Positions 26,239 to 35,283 of a stretch of DNA of 64,000 bases are shown piece after piece. The position numbers were made by a program, and so were the translations under genes. The notes under the pieces were generated by a model. It ran no database searches. It had not been told where the DNA came from and saw only the letters and a program-made list of their open reading frames with translations. How positions within the stretch are numbered: position 1 is the first letter of the stretch; every line of letters begins with the position of its first letter. The stretch is from contig JAQVWF010000011.1 of the NCBI GenBank assembly GCA_028698615.1, positions 1 through 64,000 on the forward strand, in the 5' to 3' direction. This DNA comes from Syntrophorhabdaceae bacterium (lineage in GTDB: Bacteria; Desulfobacterota; Syntrophorhabdia; Syntrophorhabdales; Syntrophorhabdaceae).

Positions 26239-26418
26239 TCAGGCTTTGTCCTGCCGGTGGATCACGGCCATCGTACCCTGGTTGTAGAGGTTTCGTGCAA
26301 AACACTCCACGCAGATGTCTGCACCGGCCACCATGTGCATGAACATGCTCTTGTTTCCCACAGAGATGCTTCTTCCCGTGAATTGGTTGCCAAAGAGGAT
26401 ATCACTTTCTTTTGACAT
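26239..26418 (-). CDS. small protein upstream of the Mur-ligase fusion
   Basis: A 59-residue reading frame starting MSKESDILFGNQFTGRSISV, with a CVEC pair near residue 37. No family is recognised and the ribosome site is weak. It lies 91 bases upstream of the L,D-transpeptidase/Mur ligase start, in the same direction, and may be cotranscribed with it. Confidence 0.5.
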   Translation of the reverse strand: MSKESDILFGNQFTGRSISVGNKSMFMHMVAGADICVECFARNLYNQGTMAVIHRQDKA

Positions 26419-26430
26419 GCTTGTGCCGCT

Positions 26431-26458
26431 TTGCTATATTTGCCAAATCATGTATAAT
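26431..26458 (+). promoter_or_regulatory. sigma-70-type promoter of the 146-residue protein gene
   Basis: TTGCTA (26431-26436) and a perfect TATAAT (26453-26458) are 16 bases apart, about 34 bases before the start codon. Confidence 0.6.
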
Positions 26459-26491
26459 TCGAGCTTTTTTTATTTGGCAAAGGAGATGTGA

Positions 26492-26932
26492 ATGGCACTG
26501 CAGGAAGAGATAAAAGAGGTTTTTTCCGCCTTCCCGGCGGAAGTTTCTGAAAAGAAGGGCGTTGTCACGGCTGAGTATGTCGTTGCCGAACGGAAGGCTT
26601 TCCTGTCGAAAAAGAAGGTGACCTATATCGCGAAATACCGGATAGTTGAAGACGCGAAGGAGGTCCGCTTCACGGAGATGCTCAAGGAATCTGGCTCGGG
26701 TCTGTCGAGCGGCGGTTTCGGTGACGACAGTCCCTCGGGTTTCGGATTCAAGAAAGGGACATACAGAACGGGAATGGGCGGCCGGGAAGGTACCATAGAG
26801 GAACAGTCAAACCTCTTCGGCAGCAAGTACAGCTACAAGTTCGACTTCAAGGCAATACGCGCCGCCATTCAGAAAAAGGCTGAGGACGCCGGCTATGCCT
26901 TCAAGTACCAGATAACACCTATCGGCCTGTAA
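26492..26932 (+). CDS. conserved-looking unknown protein
   Basis: A 146-residue soluble protein with no recognised family. A Gly/Ser-rich middle (SGSGLSSGGFGDDSPSGFGF) separates two basic beta/alpha segments. AAAGGAG lies 7 bases before the ATG. It has its own promoter, divergent from the Mur-ligase fusion unit. Confidence 0.6.
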   Translation: MALQEEIKEVFSAFPAEVSEKKGVVTAEYVVAERKAFLSKKKVTYIAKYRIVEDAKEVRFTEMLKESGSGLSSGGFGDDSPSGFGFKKGTYRTGMGGREGTIEEQSNLFGSKYSYKFDFKAIRAAIQKKAEDAGYAFKYQITPIGL

Positions 26933-27025
26933 GGCCGTATGTTCCAGAGTAATGATCACTATTCTGATTCTTGAGGTCTTTGCCTGAAACCTGAAACCGT
27001 CATCTATTCTCGTGAGGAGGGATTT

Positions 27026-27679
27026 ATGAAAAAGTTGATGTTTCCTGGTGTTGTTGCGGTGATCTGTTGCGCTCTTTCCCTTGGTTTCGGCATTGCGGGC
27101 GCGCAGTCCGTTCATGACAAGGCCGATGCCGACAAAGACGGGATCGTGATGAAGGAAGATATGAAGACGGCCCTCAAAGAACGGTACGGGAACGAGGACG
27201 GTAATAAGGACGGGAAGATGACCGTCGATGAGTACCGGGATGCCAGGAAAAGGAACTTCGACGATGCCGATACGAACAAGGACGGTGTTGTCGGGATCGA
27301 AGAGTGGGCCATCTACTGGTGCGGAACGGACAAGGACGCCGCGAAGGTTAAGAAACCCGTCAAGATGGGCAGGAAGGCGTCGCGCGCGAAGCTCATGGAT
27401 GCCAACAGGGATGGCAAGATAGGCAAGGACGAATGTGTGGTCTTCTGGGCAGGCCGGTTCAAAGATCTCGATGGAAACAAAGATGGCAAGATGTCCCGCG
27501 AGGAATATCTCGACAGGATGAAGGGAATGGCGAAGACGATGGACCTTGACGGCGACGGCGTCATTACCATAGAGGAATACTACGTATCCTGGGTGGGAAA
27601 GGACAAGGTCACCATAAGGAACAAGCCTGCCGGGAAAGGAGAGAAACCCGCGACACAAGAGGCACCCTCACAGAAATAG
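27026..27679 (+). CDS. exported EF-hand calcium-binding protein
   Basis: A 217-residue protein with a signal peptide (VVAVICCALSLGFGIAGAQS). The mature part has six EF-hand-type loops: DADKDGIVMKED, EDGNKDGKMTVDE, DADTNKDGVVGIEE, DANRDGKIGKDE, DLDGNKDGKMSREE and DLDGDGVITIEE. Each has the acidic positions expected for calcium. It is probably a periplasmic or outer-membrane-associated calcium sensor or buffer. GAGGAGGG lies 5 bases before the ATG. A tail of about 20 residues is Lys/Pro-rich. Confidence 0.85.
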   Translation: MKKLMFPGVVAVICCALSLGFGIAGAQSVHDKADADKDGIVMKEDMKTALKERYGNEDGNKDGKMTVDEYRDARKRNFDDADTNKDGVVGIEEWAIYWCGTDKDAAKVKKPVKMGRKASRAKLMDANRDGKIGKDECVVFWAGRFKDLDGNKDGKMSREEYLDRMKGMAKTMDLDGDGVITIEEYYVSWVGKDKVTIRNKPAGKGEKPATQEAPSQK

Positions 27680-27894
27680 GGCCTGCCCGGTAAGGGAGAA
27701 CAAGCATTCCTTTTCGCCCTTTCGTGCCTGAATCTCGGGCAATCACCCCGGCACGCCGCGCGGCCGTTGTCATACAAGGATGTTACCAGCGTTCTTAAGC
27801 TTCTATTACAATGTGCGATAGTAGTATTACCCTGTAAAAGAATCCCCTTGCCTGGTTTTGTGGCTGTGGCGGCGGATTTGGAGAAAAGCATCTT

Positions 27895-28968
27895 ATGCGC
27901 GATACAAAATACATGGCCGTTCCTCCCGGCGCGATACTGCCGGGAAGCCTGCCGAAATTCAAGATCTATGTCCTTGCACCCGACGGGCGCTACATCCTCT
28001 GGGCCCGCGATGGCAACGAGGTCAGCAAGGACCGGTTGAACATACTTGCCGAGACGGGGCAGGAAGAGGTGTTCATCGATCTCGATGAAGAGATCAAGTA
28101 TGAGGAATACCTCGAGAATCACCTGGGTAGCATTCTCGACAACCAGGCGATGCCCGATGACCAGAAGGCACAGGTGTTCAGCAGGGTTTCCACCAATGTG
28201 GTCAAGGATTCCTTCGAGACGTCACTGGGCCTCGGGACAATGCAGCCCGATGCATTGCGCCGGACACAGTCGCTGGTCAATCACTCGCTCATGTTTATAG
28301 CCGAATCCAATTCCCTTCAACCGCTGGCAAAGATGATCGGCCATGACTACAAGACATATGAACATGCCACGAAAGTCCTGTGGTTCACGGTGGCCTTCTT
28401 GAGGAACAATCCCGAAGTTCTCGCGCAGATAGTGCCCGATATTCAGTCCTACCACGAGGTTCAGAAAAAGGAGCTGTTGAAACAATGCGGTGTCGGAGCT
28501 CTGCTCCACGACATTGGAAAGGTTTTTGTCGCTCCCGAAATACTCAACAAGAACGGGTCTCTCGACGCAGTCGAGTGGGAGGTCATCAAGCGCCACCCCC
28601 TGATGGGCTTCGCAATGCTCGCAGATACGGAAACCCCTGCTTTCGTGAAGAAGGCGATACTTCAGCACCACGAGGATTTCAACGGCGAGGGCTATCCGAT
28701 GGGCCTCAAAGGGAAGAGCATTAACATCCTTGCCCGTGTTCTGAGGATAGTCGACGTCTTCGACGCCATGACGTCCCGCCGCCCCTACAAGGAAGCTTTC
28801 TCTCCGATGGAGGCGGCGAAGATCATGGTCGGAACGCCGGGGGAGAGCAACACTTCGTCAGACAACCCGGTGCAGGATGCGCGCGATCAGGGCATGATGA
28901 AATGCTTCGACGAAAAACTGCTCCGAAAATTCATAGTGTTCCTGGGAAAGGTATCGTCGGAGATGTGA
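27895..28968 (+). CDS. HD-GYP domain protein, probable cyclic-di-GMP phosphodiesterase
   Basis: A 357-residue protein. The C-terminal half has the HD motif in LLHDIGKVFV and HHEDFNGEGYPMGL, matching the HD-GYP signature, then DVFDAMTSRRPYKEAF. HD-GYP proteins hydrolyse cyclic-di-GMP. The N-terminal about 115 residues resemble no receiver domain; they may be a PilZ-like or other small sensor module (not verified). There is no membrane segment, so it is cytoplasmic. It stands alone before the phoBR operon. Upstream, 27680-27894 holds no gene I can see. Confidence 0.85.
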   Translation: MRDTKYMAVPPGAILPGSLPKFKIYVLAPDGRYILWARDGNEVSKDRLNILAETGQEEVFIDLDEEIKYEEYLENHLGSILDNQAMPDDQKAQVFSRVSTNVVKDSFETSLGLGTMQPDALRRTQSLVNHSLMFIAESNSLQPLAKMIGHDYKTYEHATKVLWFTVAFLRNNPEVLAQIVPDIQSYHEVQKKELLKQCGVGALLHDIGKVFVAPEILNKNGSLDAVEWEVIKRHPLMGFAMLADTETPAFVKKAILQHHEDFNGEGYPMGLKGKSINILARVLRIVDVFDAMTSRRPYKEAFSPMEAAKIMVGTPGESNTSSDNPVQDARDQGMMKCFDEKLLRKFIVFLGKVSSEM

Positions 28969-29024
28969 GCCGGAGGGACCCGCGGAACAGGCGTCCTCCC
29001 CCTCCACCCGAAAGCCCCCGTTTT

Positions 29025-29046
29025 CTTAATCCAGAATTAACAATAG
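29025..29046 (+). promoter_or_regulatory. Pho-box-like repeat upstream of phoB
   Basis: CTTAAT at 29025 and ATTAAC at 29036 are an 11-bp-period direct repeat. They match the repeats found before pstS and the porin gene, and suggest PhoB autoregulation. Confidence 0.55.
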
Positions 29047-29107
29047 GATCTTAGGATACAAAGTGAAAGGAGTTTGCAAAAAATGCGGGATGAGGTAATC
29101 TCATAGT

Positions 29108-29794
29108 ATGGTCAGCCACCTGATAGCGGTTGTCGATGATGAACCGGACATACTGGAACTGGTGTCGCTTCATTTGAAAAGATCGAATTTCCGCGTGAGC
29201 GGGTTTGCCGAAGCTCAGTCCCTCTACCAGTTCATCGCGAAGGAAGTGCCCGACCTCATCATACTCGACCTCATGCTTCCCGACGTGGATGGTCTCGAGA
29301 TCTGCAAGCACCTGCGGGGGCAGGAGCGTTTTTCTTCCATTCCCATAATAATGCTCACTGCAAAGACGGAGGAGGCCGATAAGGTCATCGGCCTTGAACT
29401 GGGGGCAGACGATTATGTGACCAAACCCTTTTCGCCCCGGGAACTCGTGGCACGCGTCCGGGCGGTTCTGCGGCGTTATGGCAGGAAAGACGACGAAGCC
29501 CGGAGGATGGTGCTTTCCGATCTCGTGGTAATCGATCTCGACAGGCATGAAGTGGAGGTCAAGGGGGCAAAGGTCGAACTCACCCCGACGGAATTCAGGA
29601 TACTGCAGCTCCTTGTCTCCCGGCGGGGGCGCGTTCAGTCGAGGGACCAGATATTGAGCTATCTCTGGGGAGACGAAAAGTATGTCATTGACCGGACCGT
29701 CGACGTTCACATCAGGCACTTGCGCGAGAAGCTCGGGTCGACCTCTTACATTATCAAGAATGTCCGCGGCGCCGGGTACAGGGTGGAGGAATGA
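29108..29794 (+). CDS. phoB: phosphate response regulator PhoB
   Basis: A 228-residue OmpR/PhoB-type regulator. The receiver domain has AVVDDEPDI, the phospho-acceptor in LIILDLMLPDVDG and the conserved lysine in VTKPFSP. The C-terminal winged helix ends in RTVDVHIRHLREKLG and VRGAGYRVEE. It overlaps the kinase gene (ATGA) and is followed by pstSCAB-phoU, so PhoB is the natural assignment. It would bind the 11-bp-repeat boxes seen upstream of itself, pstS and the porin. Confidence 0.9.
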   Translation: MVSHLIAVVDDEPDILELVSLHLKRSNFRVSGFAEAQSLYQFIAKEVPDLIILDLMLPDVDGLEICKHLRGQERFSSIPIIMLTAKTEEADKVIGLELGADDYVTKPFSPRELVARVRAVLRRYGRKDDEARRMVLSDLVVIDLDRHEVEVKGAKVELTPTEFRILQLLVSRRGRVQSRDQILSYLWGDEKYVIDRTVDVHIRHLREKLGSTSYIIKNVRGAGYRVEE

Positions 29795-31545
29795 AACGCT
29801 CCCTCTTTCTCAAGATATTCGGCGGGTATCTGATCCTCACCGTCGCCCTTTCCGGTCTTATCGTTCTCATCTCGTCATATCTCATACGCGATTACCAGAT
29901 AGAGAGGACCGCGCAGGAGTTAAAGGACATCGCGATCGTTATCGGGACGCGAACGATGGAGATGCCTTCGGGAACCGGCAGCGCTTCGACCGATCGCTTC
30001 GTGAAGGAGATGGGGAAGAGGATCAACACGCGGATCACCCTCGTTGCCCCTGACGGCAAGGTCATTGCCGACTCCGAGGAAGATCCGGGCAGGATGGAAA
30101 ACCATCGTACGAGAATTGAGATCGCCCAGGCATTTGAAGGCGGCACAGGCAGGTTTCTGCGCGTGAGCGAGACCCTTGGCCAGGAGATGCTCTATATCGC
30201 CGTTCCCGTTCAGCGGGAGGGAAAGACCATGTATGTTCTGCGGGTCAGCAAGTTCCTCAAGGACATAAAGACGGTTTCCCGGGAGCTGAACACGAAGATA
30301 CTATTGATAACCGTCGTTGTCCTTGTCGCGGCCCTGATCGGGGCATTCATCTTCGCGCGGACGATTTACCGGCCCATCGGGGAACTGAGCGCCGCCATAA
30401 GGCGAGTGGCCAGCCATGATTTTAGCACACGGGTACTACTCAGGGAACAGGACGAACTCAAAGAGGTCGCCGACAGCTTCAACGATATGACCGACGAAAT
30501 GCAGGACCTTTTCTCCGACCTTACCGCTCAGAAAGAAGAGCTGAACAGCATAATTTCGTCTTTGCAGGAGGGGCTCCTCGTCCTTGACAGGGAGGAGCAG
30601 GTGCTCCTTATCAACGACAGCCTGAAAACCCTGATGGGCCCTGATGTGGAGATTGGGAGGCCTTACTGGGAGGTGATTCGGGAGCCCGCGCTGAATGAAC
30701 TGGTGAACAGGGTCCATGTTGAGAAGACCAACCACATCGGGGAGATAACGATCAACGGTGCGGTCTTTCTGTGCAGCGCCACCTTCCTCGGCTCCAAAGA
30801 GGAGATGGTTCTTGTCTTTCATGACATCACCGAGATCCGCAAGCTTGAGAAGGTAAAAAGTGATTTCGTCCTCAATGTGTCCCACGAATTGCGAACACCT
30901 CTCACGTCCATCAAGGGGTTTGTGGAAACCATGGAGATGGAGGGATCACTTTCCGACGAACAGAGGCATTACCTCATGATCGTCAAGCGAAATACGGCCC
31001 GGCTCATCAACGTTGTGAGCGATCTTCTCGCACTTTCCAGATTGGAAGAAAAAAACCCTGTCCTGGAACTCGAACCGTTGGACATGCCCGAACTCGTTGA
31101 GGGGGTGCTCAAGATCTTCGAAGAGCAGATACGCGCAAAGGGTTTTTTCGTGGAGGTCAGGGCAGCCGAGGAATTGCTGCCGGTCATGGGAGATGCATTC
31201 AAACTCGAGCAGGTCTTTGTAAATCTCTTCGACAATGCGATCAAGTACACTGACGCAGGCGGAATTACCGTCGAGATGGAAACCCGCGACAACACTGTGG
31301 TGATCTCCGTTGCCGACACCGGTCAGGGTATTCCTTCGGAACACATCGACCGCATTTTCGAGAGGTTCTACGTTGTCGACAAATCGAGATCCAAGAAGCT
31401 CGGCGGCACGGGCCTCGGCCTTTCCATCGTCAAGCACATCATCCTTCTCCACAATGGAAAGATCACCGTGCAAAGCAGTCCAGGAAAGGGCACGAGATTT
31501 GTCATCACCCTGCCCGCCCGCGATCGGCTCTCCGTGAATGCCTGA
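29791..31545 (+). CDS. phoR: phosphate sensor histidine kinase PhoR
   Basis: A 584-residue kinase. TM1 is near residues 8-30 (YLILTVALSGLIVLISSYLI) and TM2 near 170-190 (ITVVVLVAALIGAFIF). Between them is a periplasmic sensor domain of about 130 residues. HAMP and PAS domains follow, then HisKA with FVLNVSHELRTPLTS and HATPase motifs (FDNAIKYT, DTGQGIP, GGTGLGLSIVKHI). This length with an extracellular domain is typical of Gram-positive and deltaproteobacterial PhoR. Its start overlaps phoB. Confidence 0.9.
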   Translation: MKRSLFLKIFGGYLILTVALSGLIVLISSYLIRDYQIERTAQELKDIAIVIGTRTMEMPSGTGSASTDRFVKEMGKRINTRITLVAPDGKVIADSEEDPGRMENHRTRIEIAQAFEGGTGRFLRVSETLGQEMLYIAVPVQREGKTMYVLRVSKFLKDIKTVSRELNTKILLITVVVLVAALIGAFIFARTIYRPIGELSAAIRRVASHDFSTRVLLREQDELKEVADSFNDMTDEMQDLFSDLTAQKEELNSIISSLQEGLLVLDREEQVLLINDSLKTLMGPDVEIGRPYWEVIREPALNELVNRVHVEKTNHIGEITINGAVFLCSATFLGSKEEMVLVFHDITEIRKLEKVKSDFVLNVSHELRTPLTSIKGFVETMEMEGSLSDEQRHYLMIVKRNTARLINVVSDLLALSRLEEKNPVLELEPLDMPELVEGVLKIFEEQIRAKGFFVEVRAAEELLPVMGDAFKLEQVFVNLFDNAIKYTDAGGITVEMETRDNTVVISVADTGQGIPSEHIDRIFERFYVVDKSRSKKLGGTGLGLSIVKHIILLHNGKITVQSSPGKGTRFVITLPARDRLSVNA

Positions 31546-31547
31546 TC

Positions 31548-31591
31548 CTTAACCTAATCTTAACAATTCTCTTTTCTAATATTAACAGACG
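31548..31591 (+). promoter_or_regulatory. Pho-box array upstream of pstS
   Basis: CTTAAC at 31548 and 31559 and ATTAAC at 31581 fall on an 11-bp period (31570 is a weaker unit). A -10-like GATAAG follows at about 31595. PhoB boxes in proteobacteria are 11-bp direct repeats. Confidence 0.75.
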
Positions 31592-31613
31592 AAGGATAAG
31601 CTTGAGTCAACGA

Positions 31614-31631
31614 TTCAGGCACGTGCCTGAA
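31614..31631. repeat. 18-base perfect palindrome in the pstS leader
   Basis: TTCAGGCACGTGCCTGAA is a perfect palindrome followed by A-rich sequence. It sits between the Pho boxes and the AGGAGG of pstS. It could be a protein-binding site or a short RNA hairpin. Confidence 0.6.
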
Positions 31632-31650
31632 AAAACCAAAGGAGGACCTT

Positions 31651-32709
31651 ATGTCTGGCATTTTTTCAAGAGCCTTATCCTTGACGGCTATCATCTTTGT
31701 TCTTGTGTGCTTTGCGACTCCCGCATCATCTTCCGACATGGAGCTTCTCGGTGCCGGGGCCACGTTCCCCCAGCCGCTGTACTCGAAGATGTTCGACGCC
31801 TATAACCAGCAGTACAAGGTCAAGATCAACTACCAGGGCATCGGTTCGGGCGGAGGGATCAATCAGCTTGTCAAAAAGACCGTCGACTTCGGCGGCACCG
31901 ACGCATTCATGAGGGCGAAGGAACTGCAGGCCGCCGGAGCGCCGGTCCTGCATATCCCCACCTGCCTGGGTGCGGTGGTCGTTACCTATAACCTGCCCGG
32001 CAACCCCAGACTCAATTTCACCCCCGATGCCGTGGCGGGAATATTTCTCGGCAAGATCACGAAATGGAATGACCCGAGGATAGCCTCCGCCAACCCCGGG
32101 GTAAAGCTTCCCGATCTATCCATCAGCGCCGTGCACCGTGCCGACGGAAGCGGCACCACCTATATCTTCAGCGAATACCTCACGAAGGTGAGCAAGGAAT
32201 GGAAGGAGAAGATCGGCACCGGAAAATCCCTCAACTGGCCCGCCGCGCAGATCGGCCAGAAGGGGAACCCTGGTGTTGCAGGATACGTGAAGCAGACGCC
32301 GGGTGCGGTCGGATACGTGGAACTCCTTTACGCCATCCAGAACAAGATGCCCTACGGCAGCGTGAAGAACAGGTCGGGCAAGTTCATCGAGCCCACGCTC
32401 AAGTCGGTGAGCGCCGCCGCAAATGTAAAGATCCCCGACGATACGAATGTATCCTTGACCGATACCGCAGCGGCCGCCGGGTATCCCATCAGCGGCTTTA
32501 CCTGGCTTATCTTCTACAAGGAACAGAACTACGGCGGGAAGGCAAAGGACCGTGCGGAAACCCTGGCGAAACTGCTTTTATGGATGGTGGGCGACGGGCA
32601 GAGATACGTCGAGCCCCTTCAGTATGCACCACTGTCGAAAGACGCGGCCGCAAAGGCGAACAGGCTGGTCCGTTCCATGACCTACAATGGCGCTCCTCTC
32701 GTGAAATAG
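31651..32709 (+). CDS. pstS: periplasmic phosphate-binding protein PstS
   Basis: A 352-residue secreted solute-binding protein. The signal peptide (ALSLTAIIFVLVCFATPASS) is followed by the PstS start MELLGAGATFPQPLYSKMF. Further motifs include KTVDFGGTDAFM, VHRADGSGTTYIFSEYL, which carries phosphate ligands, and WPAAQIGQKGNPGV. AAAGGAGG precedes the ATG by 6 bases. It heads the pstS-C-A-B-phoU operon under Pho-box control. Confidence 0.95.
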   Translation: MSGIFSRALSLTAIIFVLVCFATPASSSDMELLGAGATFPQPLYSKMFDAYNQQYKVKINYQGIGSGGGINQLVKKTVDFGGTDAFMRAKELQAAGAPVLHIPTCLGAVVVTYNLPGNPRLNFTPDAVAGIFLGKITKWNDPRIASANPGVKLPDLSISAVHRADGSGTTYIFSEYLTKVSKEWKEKIGTGKSLNWPAAQIGQKGNPGVAGYVKQTPGAVGYVELLYAIQNKMPYGSVKNRSGKFIEPTLKSVSAAANVKIPDDTNVSLTDTAAAAGYPISGFTWLIFYKEQNYGGKAKDRAETLAKLLLWMVGDGQRYVEPLQYAPLSKDAAAKANRLVRSMTYNGAPLVK

Positions 32710-32727
32710 GGAGCTTATGAAATGGAG

Positions 32728-32750
32728 ACGGTGCTCACTTGAGGCACCGT
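32728..32750 (+). other. stem-loop between pstS and pstC
   Basis: ACGGTGC and GCACCGT form a 7-bp stem with a 9-base loop and no T-run. It could stabilise pstS mRNA relative to the downstream permease genes, a common arrangement for binding-protein genes. Confidence 0.45.
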
Positions 32751-32772
32751 TCTGAGATGGACCCGGATATAT

Positions 32773-33690
32773 ATGGAAACCCAGGAAAAAACAGCACCGG
32801 GAAGCACCGACCGTTCGGAAAAAAGGTTCAATGTCATTCTGGCGCTGAGCGGGGTCCTGATCGTGCTTCTTCTTGTTGGGATCTTCGCCACCCTCTTCGT
32901 AACGGCGCTCCCGTCGGTAAAGGAGTTCGGGTTTTTCTTTTTCATCGGGAGGGTGTGGGACGCCACGACGGAAACCTTCGGCGCCCTCCCCTTCCTGGCG
33001 GGGACCCTTCTCACCTCATTTCTGGCGCTCCTGATCTCGGTGCCTTTTTCGATAGCCATTTCCATTCTTCTCGGTGAATATTTCAAGGCAGGGGCCCTCT
33101 CGACGTTTCTTCGCAGTGCCGTCGAGGTCCTTGCGGGCATCCCTTCCGTCATCTATGGGCTCTGGGGCCTTTTCTTTCTTATGCCCGCGGTACGGTTCAT
33201 AGAATTGAAGATAGGCGTTGCCCCCCATGGTGTCGGGATACTCACTTCCTCGCTCATCCTCGCGATCATGATCATTCCTTTTTCCGCATCCATCGGCAGG
33301 GAGGTGATCACGCTGGTGCCCGGCGATCTGAAGGAGGCGGCATACTCTCTGGGAGCTACGCGCTTCGAGGTCATAAAGAGCATCGTCATCCCTTACGCGC
33401 GCTCCGGCATCATAGCGGGGATTCTCCTCGCGCTGGGGCGGGCGATCGGTGAGACGATGGCCGTCACGATGCTCATCGGCAACAGCAATTTCCTTCCGAC
33501 GAGCATATTCAGCCCCGCCAACACCATGGCAAGCGTCATCGCCAATGAATTCGCCGAGGCCACGGGGATCACGGCGGCATCGCTCATCTATGTCGCCCTC
33601 GTCCTCTTCCTGGTCACCATGATCGTGAACATCATCGGGACGTACGTGATCCAGAAGATCAGCATAGAAGCCTCCCGGGAGGTTTCATGA
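32773..33690 (+). CDS. pstC: phosphate ABC transporter permease PstC
   Basis: A 305-residue permease with about six membrane helices (LALSGVLIVLLLVGIFATLF first). The BPD-transporter EAA-like loop LKEAAYSLGATRFEVIKSIV contacts the ATPase, and SILLGEYFKAGALSTFLRSA matches the PstC family. The start lies 63 bases after pstS, and the stop overlaps pstA (ATGA). Confidence 0.93.
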   Translation: METQEKTAPGSTDRSEKRFNVILALSGVLIVLLLVGIFATLFVTALPSVKEFGFFFFIGRVWDATTETFGALPFLAGTLLTSFLALLISVPFSIAISILLGEYFKAGALSTFLRSAVEVLAGIPSVIYGLWGLFFLMPAVRFIELKIGVAPHGVGILTSSLILAIMIIPFSASIGREVITLVPGDLKEAAYSLGATRFEVIKSIVIPYARSGIIAGILLALGRAIGETMAVTMLIGNSNFLPTSIFSPANTMASVIANEFAEATGITAASLIYVALVLFLVTMIVNIIGTYVIQKISIEASREVS

Positions 33691-34535
33691 CGGATAACCA
33701 TCTCGGCGCCCGTCTCGTTAAAGACAGGGTCTTCAAAGGGATGATCTGCCTCCTTGCCTTCTTGTCCCTTCTTCCCCTCTTTCTTATTCTTTATTACATA
33801 ACGAAGAAGGGGATAATGGTGATCAACTGGGATTTTCTCTTCAGCCTCCCGAGGCCCATCGGGGAGGCGGGGGGAGGCATTGTCAACGCCATCGTGGGGA
33901 CGCTGATGCTCATCGTCCTGTCCTGTGTCATCTCCATACCCTGCGGGATAGCGGCCGGCATCTATCTGGCGGAGAACAGGACGGGCAAGCTGGGGAACAC
34001 CATACGCCTTTGCGTCATCGTCCTCCAGGGGATGCCTTCCATCGTCATAGGCATCATAGCTTACATGTGGATCGTCGCGCCGCTGAAGACGTTTTCGGCG
34101 CTTTCCGGCGGCGTCGCCCTTTCCATCATGATGCTTCCCGTCATCGTCAAGACGACAGAGGAGACGTTGAAACTCGTTCCCTATCACCTGAAGGAGGCCT
34201 CGCTCGCCCTCGGTGTACCCTATTACAGGACGATCCTCAAGGTGATACTCCCTTCGGGGATAAGCGGCATACTGACGGGCATACTTCTGAGCGTGGCGAG
34301 GATCACGGGGGAGACGGCGCCGCTTCTTTTCACGGCATTCGGCAACCAGTTCATGAACATCAACATCTTCAAACCGATAGATTCACTTCCGTATCGAATA
34401 TTTTATTACGCCATGAGTCCGTATCCCGAGTGGCATTCTTTCGCCTGGGGAGCCTCGTTCATTCTTGTTGTTCTGACGCTTGCCCTGAACCTTATCGCAA
34501 GGGGGATCTCCGCTAAATGGAAGACACAGTTCTAA
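33687..34535 (+). CDS. pstA: phosphate ABC transporter permease PstA
   Basis: A 282-residue permease partner of PstC. It has hydrophobic helices (LIVLSCVISIPCGIAAGIYL), the loop HLKEASLALGVPYYRTILKV and the PstA-typical GETAPLLFTAFGNQF. It overlaps pstC by 4 bases and pstB by 19 bases, indicating coupled translation. Confidence 0.93.
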   Translation: MTDNHLGARLVKDRVFKGMICLLAFLSLLPLFLILYYITKKGIMVINWDFLFSLPRPIGEAGGGIVNAIVGTLMLIVLSCVISIPCGIAAGIYLAENRTGKLGNTIRLCVIVLQGMPSIVIGIIAYMWIVAPLKTFSALSGGVALSIMMLPVIVKTTEETLKLVPYHLKEASLALGVPYYRTILKVILPSGISGILTGILLSVARITGETAPLLFTAFGNQFMNINIFKPIDSLPYRIFYYAMSPYPEWHSFAWGASFILVVLTLALNLIARGISAKWKTQF

Positions 34536-35275
34536 AGGTAGATAAGTTCAGCGCCTATTTCGGTGATAACAAAGTACTCAAGGACGTGGATCTCTCCGTC
34601 TCCAGAAACATAGTGGCGGCGCTCATGGGGCCGTCGGGGTGCGGCAAGACAACCCTCATACGATGCGTCAACAGGATGCACGAGCTCATTCCCGGTGCCA
34701 CCGTGTCGGGGACCATGACCCTTGTCAATGATGACATCTACGCCATGCAGCCCATCATTCTCAGGAGAAAGGTGGGCATGGTCTTCCAGAAACCGAATCC
34801 TTTTCCGACGATGAGCATATACGAGAATGTCATAGCCGGCTACAAATTGAACGGCATACGCATGCCCCGGGGGGAGTTTGACGCCATCGTCGAGCAATCG
34901 CTCAAGAGAGCGGCTCTGTGGACGGAGGTCAAGGACACGCTCCACAGGAAGGGGACATTCCTGTCGGGCGGGCAGCAGCAGAGGCTGTGCATAGCCCGGG
35001 CACTGGCGATGAACCCCGAGATACTTCTCCTTGACGAGCCGACGTCGGCCCTTGACCCCAGGTCGACATCACAGATCGAAGAGCTTTTCGTGGAACTCAA
35101 GAGGAACGTCACCATGCTCCTCGTCACGCACAATATCGCGCAGGCCGCACGGGTCTCCGATCTCACCGCCTTCATCTATCTCGGCGAACTTGTGGAGTTC
35201 GGTCCCACGGAGAAGATGTTTACCGTGCCCAAGGACAAACGCACAGAGGAATACCTCACGGGAAAATTCGGATAG
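34517..35275 (+). CDS. pstB: phosphate ABC transporter ATPase PstB
   Basis: A 252-residue ATPase. Walker A is GPSGCGKTT, the family-specific VNRMHELIPGA follows, then the signature LSGGQQQRLCIARAL and Walker B ILLLDEPTSALDP, with an H-loop in LLVTHNIAQA. It starts within the end of pstA and energises uptake through PstCA. Confidence 0.95.
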   Translation: MEDTVLKVDKFSAYFGDNKVLKDVDLSVSRNIVAALMGPSGCGKTTLIRCVNRMHELIPGATVSGTMTLVNDDIYAMQPIILRRKVGMVFQKPNPFPTMSIYENVIAGYKLNGIRMPRGEFDAIVEQSLKRAALWTEVKDTLHRKGTFLSGGQQQRLCIARALAMNPEILLLDEPTSALDPRSTSQIEELFVELKRNVTMLLVTHNIAQAARVSDLTAFIYLGELVEFGPTEKMFTVPKDKRTEEYLTGKFG

Positions 35276-35283
35276 GAGGCGGG

